Counted from the first letter of the stretch, positions 52,226-61,172 are shown. The stretch is DNA of 64,000 nucleotides from Lachnoclostridium sp. (GCA_021770065.1 JAETRR010000019.1:38478-102477); one strand, 5' to 3'. The notes: generated from the sequence alone by a model not told the origin. Numbers and translations: made by a program.

Positions 52226-52996
52226 TCAGGTATCATCCTTTGACAGAGGGAAAAAAGGTGCAAAGGCAGGATTCTTTGGCTCTGTCTGAAATGCCATGGC
52301 TTTTCGTGTCTTCGGATGTTTAAATTCCAGATGATATGCACACAGGGCCGGATAAGACTTATCCACAGAATCCACATCCGTCTCGTTCCTGCCATACTTC
52401 CGGTCCCCTGCAAGAGGCATTCCCATTCCCGCCATCTGTACCCGGATTTGATGGTGGCGGCCTGTCAAAAGCCGTATTTCCGCCAGTTCCCGTCCCTTAA
52501 GAGTCTTCCGAATCCGATAGCAGAGGACCGCCTTTTTTGCCCCTGCCGTCCCTTCCTTCACAATCTCCGATCGGTTTTCTTTTCCGTTTTTTCGCAGAAA
52601 ATCTACTTTTTTCAACCAGTTATCCACCGGTTTTTCCACATTACTGCCAGGTTTTCCACCTTCTTTTTCGTTTATGCAATTATTTTTAGCCGAATTATCC
52701 ACACTCTCACAAACTGCCAGATAGAGCTTTTTCATCTCTCCTTCCTGGATCTGGCGGCTCAGTCCTGCTGCCGCAAAGCCCGTTTTAGCAAAAACCAGCA
52801 GCCCCTCCACAGGCTGATCCAGACGGTGGATCACCGCCAGATACGGCGCTCCTTTTTCCGGATTTTTTATATAAAGATAATTCTTCAGTATACTTTCACA
52901 GTCCTTCGCGCCTGTACGGGCGCTCTGGACAGGAACACCTGCCGGTTTGTAACAAACCAGCAGGTGTGCATCCTCAAACAGAATTTTCAGTTCCAT
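52226..52996 (-). CDS. RluA-family pseudouridine synthase
   Basis: 256 residues. Catalytic motif VIHRLDQPVEGLLVFAKT with the essential Asp, N-terminal LLVCYKPAGVPVQSA and C-terminal LLTGRHHQIRVQMA. Modifies uridine in rRNA or tRNA. Between about residues 95 and 145 there is an atypical Asn/Lys-rich insertion (NSAKNNCINEKEGGKPGSN) that is AT-richer than the flanks and whose DNA carries TTATCCACA. Twelve bases after the pgi start region; probably co-transcribed with it. Confidence 0.9.
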   Translation of the reverse strand: MELKILFEDAHLLVCYKPAGVPVQSARTGAKDCESILKNYLYIKNPEKGAPYLAVIHRLDQPVEGLLVFAKTGFAAAGLSRQIQEGEMKKLYLAVCESVDNSAKNNCINEKEGGKPGSNVEKPVDNWLKKVDFLRKNGKENRSEIVKEGTAGAKKAVLCYRIRKTLKGRELAEIRLLTGRHHQIRVQMAGMGMPLAGDRKYGRNETDVDSVDKSYPALCAYHLEFKHPKTRKAMAFQTEPKNPAFAPFFPLSKDDT

Positions 52997-53008
52997 CTTA
53001 CGGCTCCA

Positions 53009-54589
53009 TTAAATATCCAGCAGTTCGCTGTACATCTTTAACGCTCCGTCCGTCTCGTGGGCAAGCACGCGTTTTGCCAGCACCTTGCCGAGCTGTACGC
53101 CTTCCTGGTCGAAGCTGTTCACGTTCCAGACAAAGCCCTGGAACATCACCTTGTTCTCAAAGTGTGACAGAAGGGCTCCTAATGCCGACGGTGTCAGCCG
53201 GTCTCCGATAATGATGCTGGAGGGACGTCCTCCCTCAAAGCGCTTGTTGGGATTCTCGTCTTCCTTGCCACAGGCAAAAGCCACGATCTGAGCCGCCACA
53301 TTGGCACAGAGTTTCTGCTGGCTTGTGCTTTCCTGAATCACGACATCCACGCCCATCTGGTTGTTTTTAAAGCCGACAAACTGAAGCGGTACAATATTCG
53401 TTCCCTGATGGAGCAGCTGATAGAAGGAGTGCTGTCCGTTGGTTCCCGGCTCGCCGAAGATAACCGGGCCTGTGGGGTAGTCTACCGGTTCGCCGAAGCG
53501 GTTGACTGACTTTCCGTTGGATTCCATATCAAGCTGCTGCAGGTGGGCCGGGAAACGGCTCAGTGCCTGAGAGTAGGGAAGTACCGCCGTACTCGGATAG
53601 CCCAGAACATTGCGCTCGTATACGCCGATCAGCGCATCCAGCATAGCCGGATTCTCCAGCATATTCTCCTTTTTGGACAGTGCATCCTCTGCTGCGGCAC
53701 CGGCCAGGAACTCCTCAAATACCTTCGGCCCGAATGCCAGTGACAGAACGACACCGCCCACCGCGGAGGTGGAGGAATAGCGGCCGCCAATATAGTCATC
53801 CATAAAGAAAGCTGCCAGATAATCGTCGCTCCTTGCAAGAGGAGAGGTCTCACTGGTAACGGCAACCATATGCTTTGAAGCGTCAAGCCCGGCCTTGGCC
53901 AGCGCATCCTTCACAAAGGATTCATTGGTCAGTGTCTCCAGAGTTGTTCCTGATTTGGAGACAAGCACGAAAAGAGAGTGTGCTACGTCGATAGAATCGA
54001 GGACTGCCGCCGCATCGTCCGGATCTACATTGCTGATGAACCTGGCCTCCATTTTGAGGGTATCGTTCTTCTTCGCCCAGTTCTCCAGCGCCAGATACAT
54101 AGCTCTCGGTCCCAGGTCGCTTCCGCCGATGCCGATCTGTACCACGGTCGTAAATTTCTCGCCTGCCGCGTTCGTGATCTCACCGGCATGCACCTTATCC
54201 GCCAGCTCCGTAAACTTCTTTTGCTGCTCTGCATAAAAGGCACGCTTGTCCACACCGTCAACCACTACCGCTTCTCCCAGCTGCCCCCGGGTCAGCTGAT
54301 GCAGAACAAGACGCTTCTCGCCGGTGTTGATGACTTCGCCGTTGTACAGGGCTTCAAACTTCTTAGTAAGCTGTGCCTCTTCCGCCAGCTTTGCGAGGGC
54401 TTCCAGCAGCTTGTCATCCACCTGCTTTGCCGCATAATTGTAGGTAAGTCCCCCTGCCATGGGAACACTGTATTTTTTCACGCGCTCCGCACCGTTTTCT
54501 CCGCTCATGGCCTCCGCAAGGTTGACACGCTCTGCTTTCGCAAGCTCTTGATACGCATCCAGGGTATCCAGGTTTTTCCAGCTTATCAT
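53009..54589 (-). CDS. pgi: Glucose-6-phosphate isomerase
   Basis: 526 residues of the long-chain PGI family. Motifs VVQIGIGGSDLGPRAMYLAL, FVLVSKSGTTLETL, FGEPGTNGQHSFYQLLHQGT and the C-terminal GVQLGKVLAKRVL. Interconverts glucose and fructose 6-phosphate. With pfkA and the phosphomutase it covers core hexose metabolism in this window. Stop is 12 bases upstream of the RluA-type gene end on the same strand. Confidence 0.96.
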   Translation of the reverse strand: MISWKNLDTLDAYQELAKAERVNLAEAMSGENGAERVKKYSVPMAGGLTYNYAAKQVDDKLLEALAKLAEEAQLTKKFEALYNGEVINTGEKRLVLHQLTRGQLGEAVVVDGVDKRAFYAEQQKKFTELADKVHAGEITNAAGEKFTTVVQIGIGGSDLGPRAMYLALENWAKKNDTLKMEARFISNVDPDDAAAVLDSIDVAHSLFVLVSKSGTTLETLTNESFVKDALAKAGLDASKHMVAVTSETSPLARSDDYLAAFFMDDYIGGRYSSTSAVGGVVLSLAFGPKVFEEFLAGAAAEDALSKKENMLENPAMLDALIGVYERNVLGYPSTAVLPYSQALSRFPAHLQQLDMESNGKSVNRFGEPVDYPTGPVIFGEPGTNGQHSFYQLLHQGTNIVPLQFVGFKNNQMGVDVVIQESTSQQKLCANVAAQIVAFACGKEDENPNKRFEGGRPSSIIIGDRLTPSALGALLSHFENKVMFQGFVWNVNSFDQEGVQLGKVLAKRVLAHETDGALKMYSELLDI

Positions 54590-54700
54590 AAATTGAATCC
54601 TCCTTCGTTTTCTGCGCTTTTCAGCTTCATATTATTCGTATTGTACCATATTTCCCCAGATTAATCTACTGGATTTTGAACTATGTACCGTCGGCATTCC

Positions 54701-54982
54701 CTATCCCAAAAATTCTGTCAGAACTTCTTTTAGAACCTGTTCCTCCGATTGGTTCAGCGGGAGTGGTTTCCTTCGCTCTTCTTCTTTCTCCCGCCCTGCT
54801 TCCCGGTGTGCCTCCTCCTGAAAATTCGGATAGATTTCATTTGCTCTTCCACCAAAGCTGTTTTTTAATTGTTCTCTCCGGCTTTCTTTCATAATTGCCG
54901 AAAGCTCCCTGATATCAGCCCGAATACATAAGAGCAATATCATGAGCGCTGCCCAGCCAATGGTTAAACCTATTTGAAACAT
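54701..54982 (-). CDS. Small membrane-anchored hypothetical protein
   Basis: 93 residues: N-terminal hydrophobic span (IGLTIGWAALMILLLCIRAD) then a charged, Glu/Arg-rich tail (EEAHREAGREKEEERRKPLP). No family recognised. The start has a GGGGG site at good spacing, supporting expression. Confidence 0.55.
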   Translation of the reverse strand: MFQIGLTIGWAALMILLLCIRADIRELSAIMKESRREQLKNSFGGRANEIYPNFQEEAHREAGREKEEERRKPLPLNQSEEQVLKEVLTEFLG

Positions 54983-55115
54983 CCGGCTTTCCCCCTTGCT
55001 TGTCCTGTTTTATGATTATTCTTCGAGAATACACATATGTCTTAGACTTCTGCAATCTCAACTCTGATATCATTTACATTATAAACGGGGAAGCCCGCGA
55101 TGGAAAGAACGGTTT

Positions 55116-55151
55116 AGCGCCAGGCTTCGACAAAAGTCTACGCCCGGCGCT
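55116..55151 (-). terminator. Hairpin after mtnN
   Basis: AGCGCCGGGC pairs with GCCTGGCGCT, about 45 bases past the mtnN stop; no T-run. Confidence 0.45.
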
Positions 55152-55196
55152 CTCATTCGTCTCTTTTTCTTATCTAATACCGTGTTCAATACCGGT

Positions 55197-55910
55197 TTAA
55201 TACGTACCCTCCGGAATCAAGGATACAAATGCCTCAATAAGCTTTACGGAATGCAGGATTGCCTGCTGCTCAAAGGTCGGATAATCCATGGATGCACTGT
55301 CATCCGCTTTATCGGAAATAGCTCTTACAATGACAAAAGGCACCTTGTTCAGATAAGCTGCCTGGGCAATGGCTGCACCCTCCATCTCGGTACAGTACCC
55401 TTCCGTCCAGGAGGCTATCTCGTTTTTGACGGATCGCTCGGCTATAAACTGATCTCCTGTTACGATTCGTCCGACGAAGGCCTTAATATCCGGATTGGCC
55501 TCCTCGCAGGCTGCCTTTGCAGTGGAAATCAGCTCCGGATCTGCCGGGAAGCTTACGGTGTTCATACGGGGAATCTCACCTCTGGCATAGCCGAAGTTCC
55601 TCGCATCCATGTCATGCTGGAGCGCATCGGAGGAGATAACAATATCTCCGATGTTGATCTCTGCTTTCAAGGAACCGGCAATTCCTGTATTAATCAGCCG
55701 GTTTACATTAAATACATCCACTAATATCTGGGCACACAGCCCGGCATTCACTTTGCCGATTCCGCTGCGCACGACTACAATCTCACGATCCTTCAAGGTT
55801 CCCTGATAGAATTCCATGGATGCTTTCTTTACAATAACTTCTATCTCCATCTTCTCTTTCAGCAGAGCAATCTCTTCTTCCATAGCTCCAATGATTCCGA
55901 TTCTTCCCAT
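55197..55910 (-). CDS. mtnN: 5'-methylthioadenosine/S-adenosylhomocysteine nucleosidase
   Basis: 237 residues from the ATG at 55908-55910; GTG two codons earlier is possible. MTAN family: IGIIGAMEEEIALLKEKM, VVRSGIGKVNAGLCAQIL, GIAGSLKAEINIGDIVIS and the ending EMEGAAIAQAAYLNKVPFVI with catalytic acid. Cleaves MTA/SAH to adenine, recycling methylation by-products. It has its own promoter. Confidence 0.95.
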   Translation of the reverse strand: MGRIGIIGAMEEEIALLKEKMEIEVIVKKASMEFYQGTLKDREIVVVRSGIGKVNAGLCAQILVDVFNVNRLINTGIAGSLKAEINIGDIVISSDALQHDMDARNFGYARGEIPRMNTVSFPADPELISTAKAACEEANPDIKAFVGRIVTGDQFIAERSVKNEIASWTEGYCTEMEGAAIAQAAYLNKVPFVIVRAISDKADDSASMDYPTFEQQAILHSVKLIEAFVSLIPEGTY

Positions 55911-55993
55911 ACGCACTCTCGCTTTCTTTTTCTTTCGGGCCCCTGCCTGCAGCCGATTGGCGGCTGTTCTGATGCAGAGGCTTACTTTTGTTT

Positions 55994-56022
55994 ATTTTAG
56001 CAACATTAGCAGGGAATTGCAA
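55994..56022 (-). promoter_or_regulatory. Promoter of mtnN
   Basis: Minus strand TTGCAA (56017-56022), 17-base spacer, TAAAAT (55994-55999). Confidence 0.6.
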
Positions 56023-56044
56023 CCTTTTTACAACCATCTGCTTA

Positions 56045-56073
56045 TTGACGGCTTTTTTGAAGGCTGTTATAAT
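56045..56073 (+). promoter_or_regulatory. Promoter of the TSCPD gene
   Basis: TTGACG (56045-56050), 17-base spacer, TATAAT (56068-56073), divergent from mtnN. Two small hairpins (GCCCTTCGGGC; GCACAC/GTTTGTGC) follow in the leader. Confidence 0.75.
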
Positions 56074-56157
56074 TACTACGTTTGAGGAACACGGGGTGCC
56101 CTTCGGGCATGCCTTTGCACACAAAAGTTTGTGCGGCTTAATGAAAGGAAGTACATT

Positions 56158-56415
56158 ATGACATATCGGACAAAAGGAACCTGCTCTGTGGCAATTCACG
56201 TGGATTTGGACTCGGAACATATTATTCAAAATGTAGAATTTGTCGGCGGATGTTCCGGCAATACTCAAGGAGTGGCTATTCTGGTGAAGGGCATGAAGGC
56301 GGAAGACGCCATTGAAAAAATCGAAGGAATCCGCTGTGGTTCAAAACCCACATCCTGTCCGGATCAGCTGGCGAAGGCCTTGCGGTTGGCTTTGGAAGAA
56401 AATGTGGAACGGTAA
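56158..56415 (+). CDS. TSCPD-domain protein
   Basis: 85 residues from ATG 56158 (AAAGGAAG site). A single TSCPD-type domain: GCSGNTQGVAILVKGMKAED, CGSKPTSCPDQLAKAL. This domain occurs at the C-terminus of class II ribonucleotide reductases and in stand-alone proteins like this one; function unknown. The Cys in GCSG and in SCPD are conserved. Confidence 0.85.
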   Translation: MTYRTKGTCSVAIHVDLDSEHIIQNVEFVGGCSGNTQGVAILVKGMKAEDAIEKIEGIRCGSKPTSCPDQLAKALRLALEENVER

Positions 56416-56439
56416 GGCTGTGTAGGCCTTACCGTTTTA
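56408..56439 (+). terminator. Terminator after the TSCPD gene
   Basis: AACGGTAAGGC pairs with GGCCTTACCGTT, then TTTATT; the stem begins at the stop codon. Confidence 0.85.
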
Positions 56440-56505
56440 TTGAGTAGTTTAGTTTACAAAATAGATTCAAAAAATACACTTTTTAAGTTCTTATTTGATT
56501 TATAC

Positions 56506-57000
56506 TTAAGAGCATTTCAAAGCTCTTGTTTTAGTTGTTGTCATTTCTGTATCAGAACCTTTTGTAACACTATGCCCTCCTCTAGCCATATAGTACCTAC
56601 CACTAGTAACTGAAATATTTGTTTTATTTCCGTAACAAGTAGCTGTATTATTTTCTGAAAAATAATACCCTCCAATTTGTTCAAATGTTCCTCCACCATC
56701 GGTACTCTCATCTAAATAAACAGATACCCGAACAGTATCGCATACAGCATGCGCGAAAGTTGTACCTGAAACGCTTACCTTTCCTTTACCAGCATCTTTA
56801 ATTCCACATATTCCTTCTTTCAAATATGTTCCCCTGGAGATTCCATACCAATGATCAATTGATTCATTTTCTGTTTCTATATGTTCGTGATACCCTGGCA
56901 ACATTGTTTCTTCTGCATTAACTGTTATCCCTGATAACCATAAACTTTCTATCACTACCAAACTTAATACTATTGATATTACTTTCTTTTTAATTTTCAT
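56506..57000 (-). CDS. Small secreted protein of unknown function
   Basis: 164 residues with a Sec signal peptide (VISIVLSLVVIESLWLSGIT, NAEE cleavage region). The mature part is polar with aromatic/Gly and Ser/Thr blocks (DHWYGISRGTYLKEG; SVYLDESTDGGGTFEQIGG) and looks beta-rich. No family assigned with confidence. Part of an AT-rich patch with the next gene upstream, separated by 57 bases. Confidence 0.7.
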   Translation of the reverse strand: MKIKKKVISIVLSLVVIESLWLSGITVNAEETMLPGYHEHIETENESIDHWYGISRGTYLKEGICGIKDAGKGKVSVSGTTFAHAVCDTVRVSVYLDESTDGGGTFEQIGGYYFSENNTATCYGNKTNISVTSGRYYMARGGHSVTKGSDTEMTTTKTRALKCS

Positions 57001-57057
57001 ACTATTCTCACAATCCTATCCTAAATATAAAACAAATTTATTAGCTACAGTTGTAAA

Positions 57058-57810
57058 CTATTCATTCTTAAAGATAATACCGTACAAAATATTTTCAAAA
57101 TCTTCTAAACCCATATCACTCGATAAAAGATAATATGCATTTCCAAATTCAAATTGAGCATGATAAAATATGGCTCCATCCTTTTTATCTACTTCTAAAA
57201 TCTTAACTACTTGCCCTAAATGAAAAATCTCTAAAGTACCTATTTCTTTTCCGTCTAATTGTGTATTAAAAGATGCATCACTATTCTGTTTATTCTCATA
57301 AATGCTTAAAATCTGGTCATTACACCGAAATTCCATTATCACTTCGCCCATATCTTTTGAAATATAAACTTTCTCTAATTTCATACCTTGGGGTTTATCT
57401 CCCAATCTCAAAGCAAGAATGCCAATCTCTTCCTCAATTTTTTCATAAGCCTCTTCCTCCGTAAGTTCAATGAAAAGAGTATTGTCTAAATTCGTTGTAA
57501 TATCTAGTACCCCGTCTTCTTGTTGTTTTACGCTTTTCATAACATACAGCCTAGCCCCATTCACCCCCAATCCCGCCACTGTTATAAGCAGTGCAATCGA
57601 AGCCGCTGTAACCAAAGTTTTTCTGTGAAGAGACCGCTTTTTACGTTTTAATTTTTCTTTTTCCCAAATCGTATTCATAAGCTTTTCATAGGAATCTTCA
57701 GACATTTCCAGGGATGCAAGTTCTTTTTTTGAATTCACCCTCCTTTCTAACAAAAGCGCCTCCGATTCAATCTCCTGTTTTGCTCTCTCGTCTAAGTCCT
57801 CTTTCTCCAT
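57058..57810 (-). CDS. Single-span membrane protein, DUF4367/anti-sigma-like
   Basis: 250 residues from ATG 57808-57810 (AGAGGAAA site); a longer frame antisense to murG is rejected. Cytoplasmic N-terminus of about 60 residues with Glu/Lys-rich helices, one membrane span (TLVTAASIALLITVAGLG), then an outer domain (YEKIEEEIGILALRLGDKPQ, MGEVIMEFRCNDQILSIYEN) like DUF4367 proteins that act as anti-sigma/sensor partners of ECF sigma factors. The nearest sigma gene (59075) lies beyond murG, so the pairing is uncertain. The gene is clearly AT-rich compared with its neighbours. Confidence 0.6.
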   Translation of the reverse strand: MEKEDLDERAKQEIESEALLLERRVNSKKELASLEMSEDSYEKLMNTIWEKEKLKRKKRSLHRKTLVTAASIALLITVAGLGVNGARLYVMKSVKQQEDGVLDITTNLDNTLFIELTEEEAYEKIEEEIGILALRLGDKPQGMKLEKVYISKDMGEVIMEFRCNDQILSIYENKQNSDASFNTQLDGKEIGTLEIFHLGQVVKILEVDKKDGAIFYHAQFEFGNAYYLLSSDMGLEDFENILYGIIFKNE

Positions 57811-57903
57811 GATATTTCCTCTATTTTCACAGAATATGAATTGACAGATAGTTGGGAACCCATCATAATAACCATAGATTGTTGTCTCTATGGAGGTTTG
57901 ATA

Positions 57904-58974
57904 ATGAAACGAATTCTTTTGACCGGCGGCGGGACCGCCGGACATGTAACTCCCAATCTTGCACTTCTGCCAAGACTCCGTGAACTTGGCTATGAGATTT
58001 CTTACATGGGATCTCACAACGGAATCGAACGGAAGCTCATCGAGGATCTCCGGATTCCTTACTACGGCATCTCTTCCGGAAAGCTCCGACGATACTTTGA
58101 TCCAAAAAATTTCACCGATCCCTTTAAAGTAATCAAAGGTTACGGGGAAGCCTGCCGGATCATAAAAAAACTGTCGCCGGATGTCCTCTTCTCCAAAGGC
58201 GGCTTTGTGTCTGTTCCGGTAGTTTTGGCTGCCAGCCGTTACCATGTGCCTGCAATCATCCATGAGTCCGATATGACACCCGGCCTGGCAAATAAGCTCT
58301 GCATTCCTTCCGCCCGGAAGGTCTGCTGCAATTTCCCGGAAACCATGCAGTATCTGCCCTCAGACAAGGCTGTGCTCACCGGTTCTCCCATCCGCCAGGA
58401 GCTGCTGCAGGGAAACCGCTTAAATGCTTTGCGCTTTACAGGCCTTTCCGCCAACAAACCGGTAATTCTGGTTATGGGCGGAAGCATGGGTGCCGCCGCC
58501 GTCAATGAAGCCGTCCGCAGAATTCTTCCAAAACTTCTGAAGGAATTCCAGGTAGTACATCTCTGCGGAGCCGGAAAACTGGATACCTCCCTTGGGCATC
58601 TGGGCGGATATGTACAGTATGAATATATCCAGAACGAATTAAAAGATCTCTTCGCCCTTGCAGATATTGTTATTTCCCGGGCAGGCGCAAACGCCATATG
58701 CGAGCTTCTGGCCCTCAAAAAACCCAGCCTGCTGATCCCCTTATCTGCCGCCGCCAGCCGGGGAGATCAGATACTGAACGCCAGATCTTTCGAAAAACAG
58801 GGCTTCAGCATGGTTTTAGAGGAAGAACAGATCACGGGTGAGACACTGCTTCAAGCCGTTCACAGCCTCTTTGAAAACCGTTCTTCATTCATCTCTGCCA
58901 TGGATCACAGCCGGCAGACAGATTCCATAGAAAGCATTATCGGCTTGATTGAATCAGCTGTTTCACACTCTTAA
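57904..58974 (+). CDS. murG: Undecaprenyl-PP-MurNAc-pentapeptide GlcNAc transferase MurG
   Basis: 356 residues from ATG 57904 (GGAGGTTTG site). GT28 family: first G-loop TGGGTAGHVTPNLALLPRL, HESDMTPGLANKLC, second G-loop VMGGSMGAAAVNEAV, and the donor-binding ISRAGANAICELLALKKPSL. Makes lipid II for peptidoglycan. It lies alone outside any mur/fts cluster, on the opposite strand to flanking genes. A bidirectional terminator follows. Confidence 0.93.
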   Translation: MKRILLTGGGTAGHVTPNLALLPRLRELGYEISYMGSHNGIERKLIEDLRIPYYGISSGKLRRYFDPKNFTDPFKVIKGYGEACRIIKKLSPDVLFSKGGFVSVPVVLAASRYHVPAIIHESDMTPGLANKLCIPSARKVCCNFPETMQYLPSDKAVLTGSPIRQELLQGNRLNALRFTGLSANKPVILVMGGSMGAAAVNEAVRRILPKLLKEFQVVHLCGAGKLDTSLGHLGGYVQYEYIQNELKDLFALADIVISRAGANAICELLALKKPSLLIPLSAAASRGDQILNARSFEKQGFSMVLEEEQITGETLLQAVHSLFENRSSFISAMDHSRQTDSIESIIGLIESAVSHS

Positions 58975-58984
58975 TTTATAATAC

Positions 58985-59062
58985 AAAAACCTCCTGCGGC
59001 TGTTCCGGTTCTGCAGTTCAGCGGACAAAGTCCGCCAGTCCTTTGTCAGCCGCAGGTTTTTT
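58985..59062. terminator. Bidirectional terminator between murG and the sigma factor gene
   Basis: AACCTCCTGCGGCTG pairs with CAGCCGCAGGTT, T-runs on both sides, with inner GCGGAC/GTCCGC stem. It should stop both converging transcripts and so separates the sigma gene from the anti-sigma-like gene. Confidence 0.85.
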
Positions 59063-59074
59063 TATATTATCTTT

Positions 59075-59602
59075 CTATAAATTCTTGTAATCACTTTGAT
59101 AATGGGCATTTAGCCAGCTCTTTGCTTTCCGCAGATACACGTCTATTGTGCTTAAAGACACACTGCGCTGTTTTGCTATCACTTTTCTTGGAACCTCCAG
59201 GTATTCTGCCAGCATAAAAACCTCATACCAGTTCTGGTTCTTCTGCCTCAGTCCCTCCATCATTCTGCCCAGAAGCTCTCTCCTTGCTTCTCGGTCTATA
59301 CGCAGTTCAATACAATTTTCGTGTTCCATGATGCAATCCAGTTCTGCCGTGCCGCTGAGGAGCACACTGCAGCTTCCGCCCTTACGGCAGCAGTCACGGG
59401 CTTCATTTGCGGCGACTACCACCAGCCAGGACTTTACCCGTTCTTCTTCCACATGATCTTGATAACCATACAGCTTTTCAAAAGTCTTTTGGCAGATATC
59501 CTGTGACAAATGATAATCGCGTGTGATATCGTAGGCTATTTTCAGTATCAGATTCTTGTATCTCTCATATATTTCCTGAAATTTCTCATTTGTATTTAAC
59601 AT
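59075..59602 (-). CDS. ECF-type RNA polymerase sigma factor
   Basis: 175 residues. Region 2 (YERYKNLILKIAYDITRDYH, ICQKTFEKLYGYQD) and region 4 (EYLEVPRKVIAKQRSVSLST, then VYLRKAKSWLNAHYQ). Group IV (ECF) sigma factors answer envelope or stress signals. No anti-sigma gene is immediately downstream; the candidate is across murG and a terminator. Genes controlled are unknown. Confidence 0.88.
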   Translation of the reverse strand: MLNTNEKFQEIYERYKNLILKIAYDITRDYHLSQDICQKTFEKLYGYQDHVEEERVKSWLVVVAANEARDCCRKGGSCSVLLSGTAELDCIMEHENCIELRIDREARRELLGRMMEGLRQKNQNWYEVFMLAEYLEVPRKVIAKQRSVSLSTIDVYLRKAKSWLNAHYQSDYKNL

Positions 59603-59627
59603 TTTTCTCTCTAAAAGACAACCTCCT

Positions 59628-60041
59628 TTATTTTTTCCTCAGCAGTGCTGCCAATTCTTCCAGCTCTTCAGGAGATGCCTTTCCCTGGTTCCAGGTAATC
59701 CCTGCCATATCTCCTTTGTATCTGGGAATCAAATGCAGATGAAAGTGAAATACCGTCTGTCCTGCCGTCTCTCCATTATTCTGCATAAGATTAAAGCCGT
59801 CGCAATCCAGTGCCTCTTTCATCTGACCGGCCAGCCGTTTCGCCAAAACCATAGCCTTTTTGCACAGCTCATCATCCAGCTCAAAGAGATTCTCAAAATG
59901 TTTCTTAGGTACAAGCAATGCATGTCCCCGCGCTGCCGGATTCAGATCCAAAAACACGCGAAAGTCCTCATCTTCATAGAGCGTGGAGGAAGGAATCTCG
60001 CCATTTGCAATCTTACAGAAAATACAATTGTTTTTACTCAT
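59628..60041 (-). CDS. HIT family hydrolase
   Basis: 137 residues: CIFCKIANGEIPSSTLYEDE zinc-region start and the histidine triad HFHLHLIPRYK. HIT proteins hydrolyse nucleotide conjugates. About 25 bases upstream of the sigma factor start on the same strand. Confidence 0.93.
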   Translation of the reverse strand: MSKNNCIFCKIANGEIPSSTLYEDEDFRVFLDLNPAARGHALLVPKKHFENLFELDDELCKKAMVLAKRLAGQMKEALDCDGFNLMQNNGETAGQTVFHFHLHLIPRYKGDMAGITWNQGKASPEELEELAALLRKK

Positions 60042-60247
60042 AACTCGCCCTCTTTCTATTATTTCCGCCAGGGATATCCCCTGTCTTTGTCGAATTTTGC
60101 CGACGATTTCTATATTGTCAACCCTGTCTATGCATGTTACACTTATTTTCAGGAGTGATTGAACTGACTACAGGATTTTCAATTTTAAGTTTTTACTTCA
60201 ATTTAGAATGTGCAAACTTACGCTCTTAATGTATTGGGAGACAAATT

Positions 60248-60895
60248 ATGGAAGATACAATTTTAACTATTTCAAAAGTAATACACGAAATCCGTAATCC
60301 ACTGACACTAATCAACAGCTCTCTTCAGCTTATTGAATCTATGCATCCGGAAGTAAAGGACTTCCAGTTCTGGCCTCAGACCCTGGAGGATATGGCTTAC
60401 GTCAATCAGCTCCTGGACGATCTGGCTGCATTCAGTGACAAACGACGCTTTTTTATGTGTGAAGTAGATCTAAAGGAAGTTGTTCATTCTTTAGAAGAAA
60501 GTCTAAAGCCTTATGTGCTTATGAATAAAAAACATTTCTCTGTACATATGCCCGCCCAGCTGCCTTACCTTTTCGGTAATCCGATGAAGCTGAAACAAGC
60601 ATTTCTGAATCTTCTCAAAAATGCTTTTGAGGCCACAGGAGAAGACGGCTGTGTTGCTATGTCTGTCAGAAAATATCTTGATCGCATTATTATCCGAATC
60701 TCTGATGACGGCTGCGGAATGAATCAGGAAACCATAGAAGCCCTTTTCACGCCCTTCTCAACCCATAAATCATACGGAACCGGTCTGGGGCTTGCAATTA
60801 CACAAAAAATTATTCATGCACACTACGGCGAAATTGAAGTCGCCTCCACTTTGGGGAGGGGAACTGTTTTTACAATTACCCTGCCTCATCTATAA
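60248..60895 (+). CDS. Soluble sensor-less histidine kinase
   Basis: 215 residues: HisKA with the phospho-acceptor His in KVIHEIRNPLTLINSSL and the HATPase domain (N box LNLLKNAFEATG, G1 SDDGCGMNQETIEALF, G2 GTGLGLAITQKIIHAHYGEI). There is no sensor or membrane part and no response regulator next to it. Similar orphan kinases feed the Spo0A phosphorelay in Clostridia, so a sporulation role is possible. Start behind GGGAG. Confidence 0.88.
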   Translation: MEDTILTISKVIHEIRNPLTLINSSLQLIESMHPEVKDFQFWPQTLEDMAYVNQLLDDLAAFSDKRRFFMCEVDLKEVVHSLEESLKPYVLMNKKHFSVHMPAQLPYLFGNPMKLKQAFLNLLKNAFEATGEDGCVAMSVRKYLDRIIIRISDDGCGMNQETIEALFTPFSTHKSYGTGLGLAITQKIIHAHYGEIEVASTLGRGTVFTITLPHL

Positions 60896-61007
60896 CCACA
60901 TTTTAGTATATTTTACCATTTATTACAAGTAATTTTTCAAAAAAGCAATATGTTTCAATATTACCTGCAAATTTGTCTTTTAGCTAAAAATAGATTTTAA
61001 ATAAATT

Positions 61008-61049
61008 AAAAAAGCACCGACCCCGCGGCTAATCCGCAAAACCAGTGCC
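61008..61049 (-). terminator. Terminator after tRNA-Lys
   Basis: Minus strand GGGCACTGGTTTTGCGG then CCGCGGGGTCGGTGCTTTTTT, a few bases past the tRNA. Confidence 0.75.
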
Positions 61050-61054
61050 CTGCC

Positions 61055-61127
61055 TGCGCGATCAGGGGTTCGAACCCTGGACACCCTGATTAAGAGTCAG
61101 GTGCTCTGCCAGCTGAGCTAATCGCGC
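61055..61127 (-). tRNA. tRNA-Lys (anticodon CTT)
   Basis: 73 bases: acceptor GCGCGAT/ATCGCGC, anticodon loop CTCTTAA, T-loop GTTCGAAC. Confidence 0.95.
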
Positions 61128-61172
61128 TTATCTGTCTTTTCTTTTTGGTCTTTCATTTTCGACGCAAGAGTT

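Noticed and set aside
57811..58263. 151-codon N-terminal extension of the anti-sigma-like protein
   Set aside because: Antisense to murG; the ATG at 57810 has a proper ribosome binding site.
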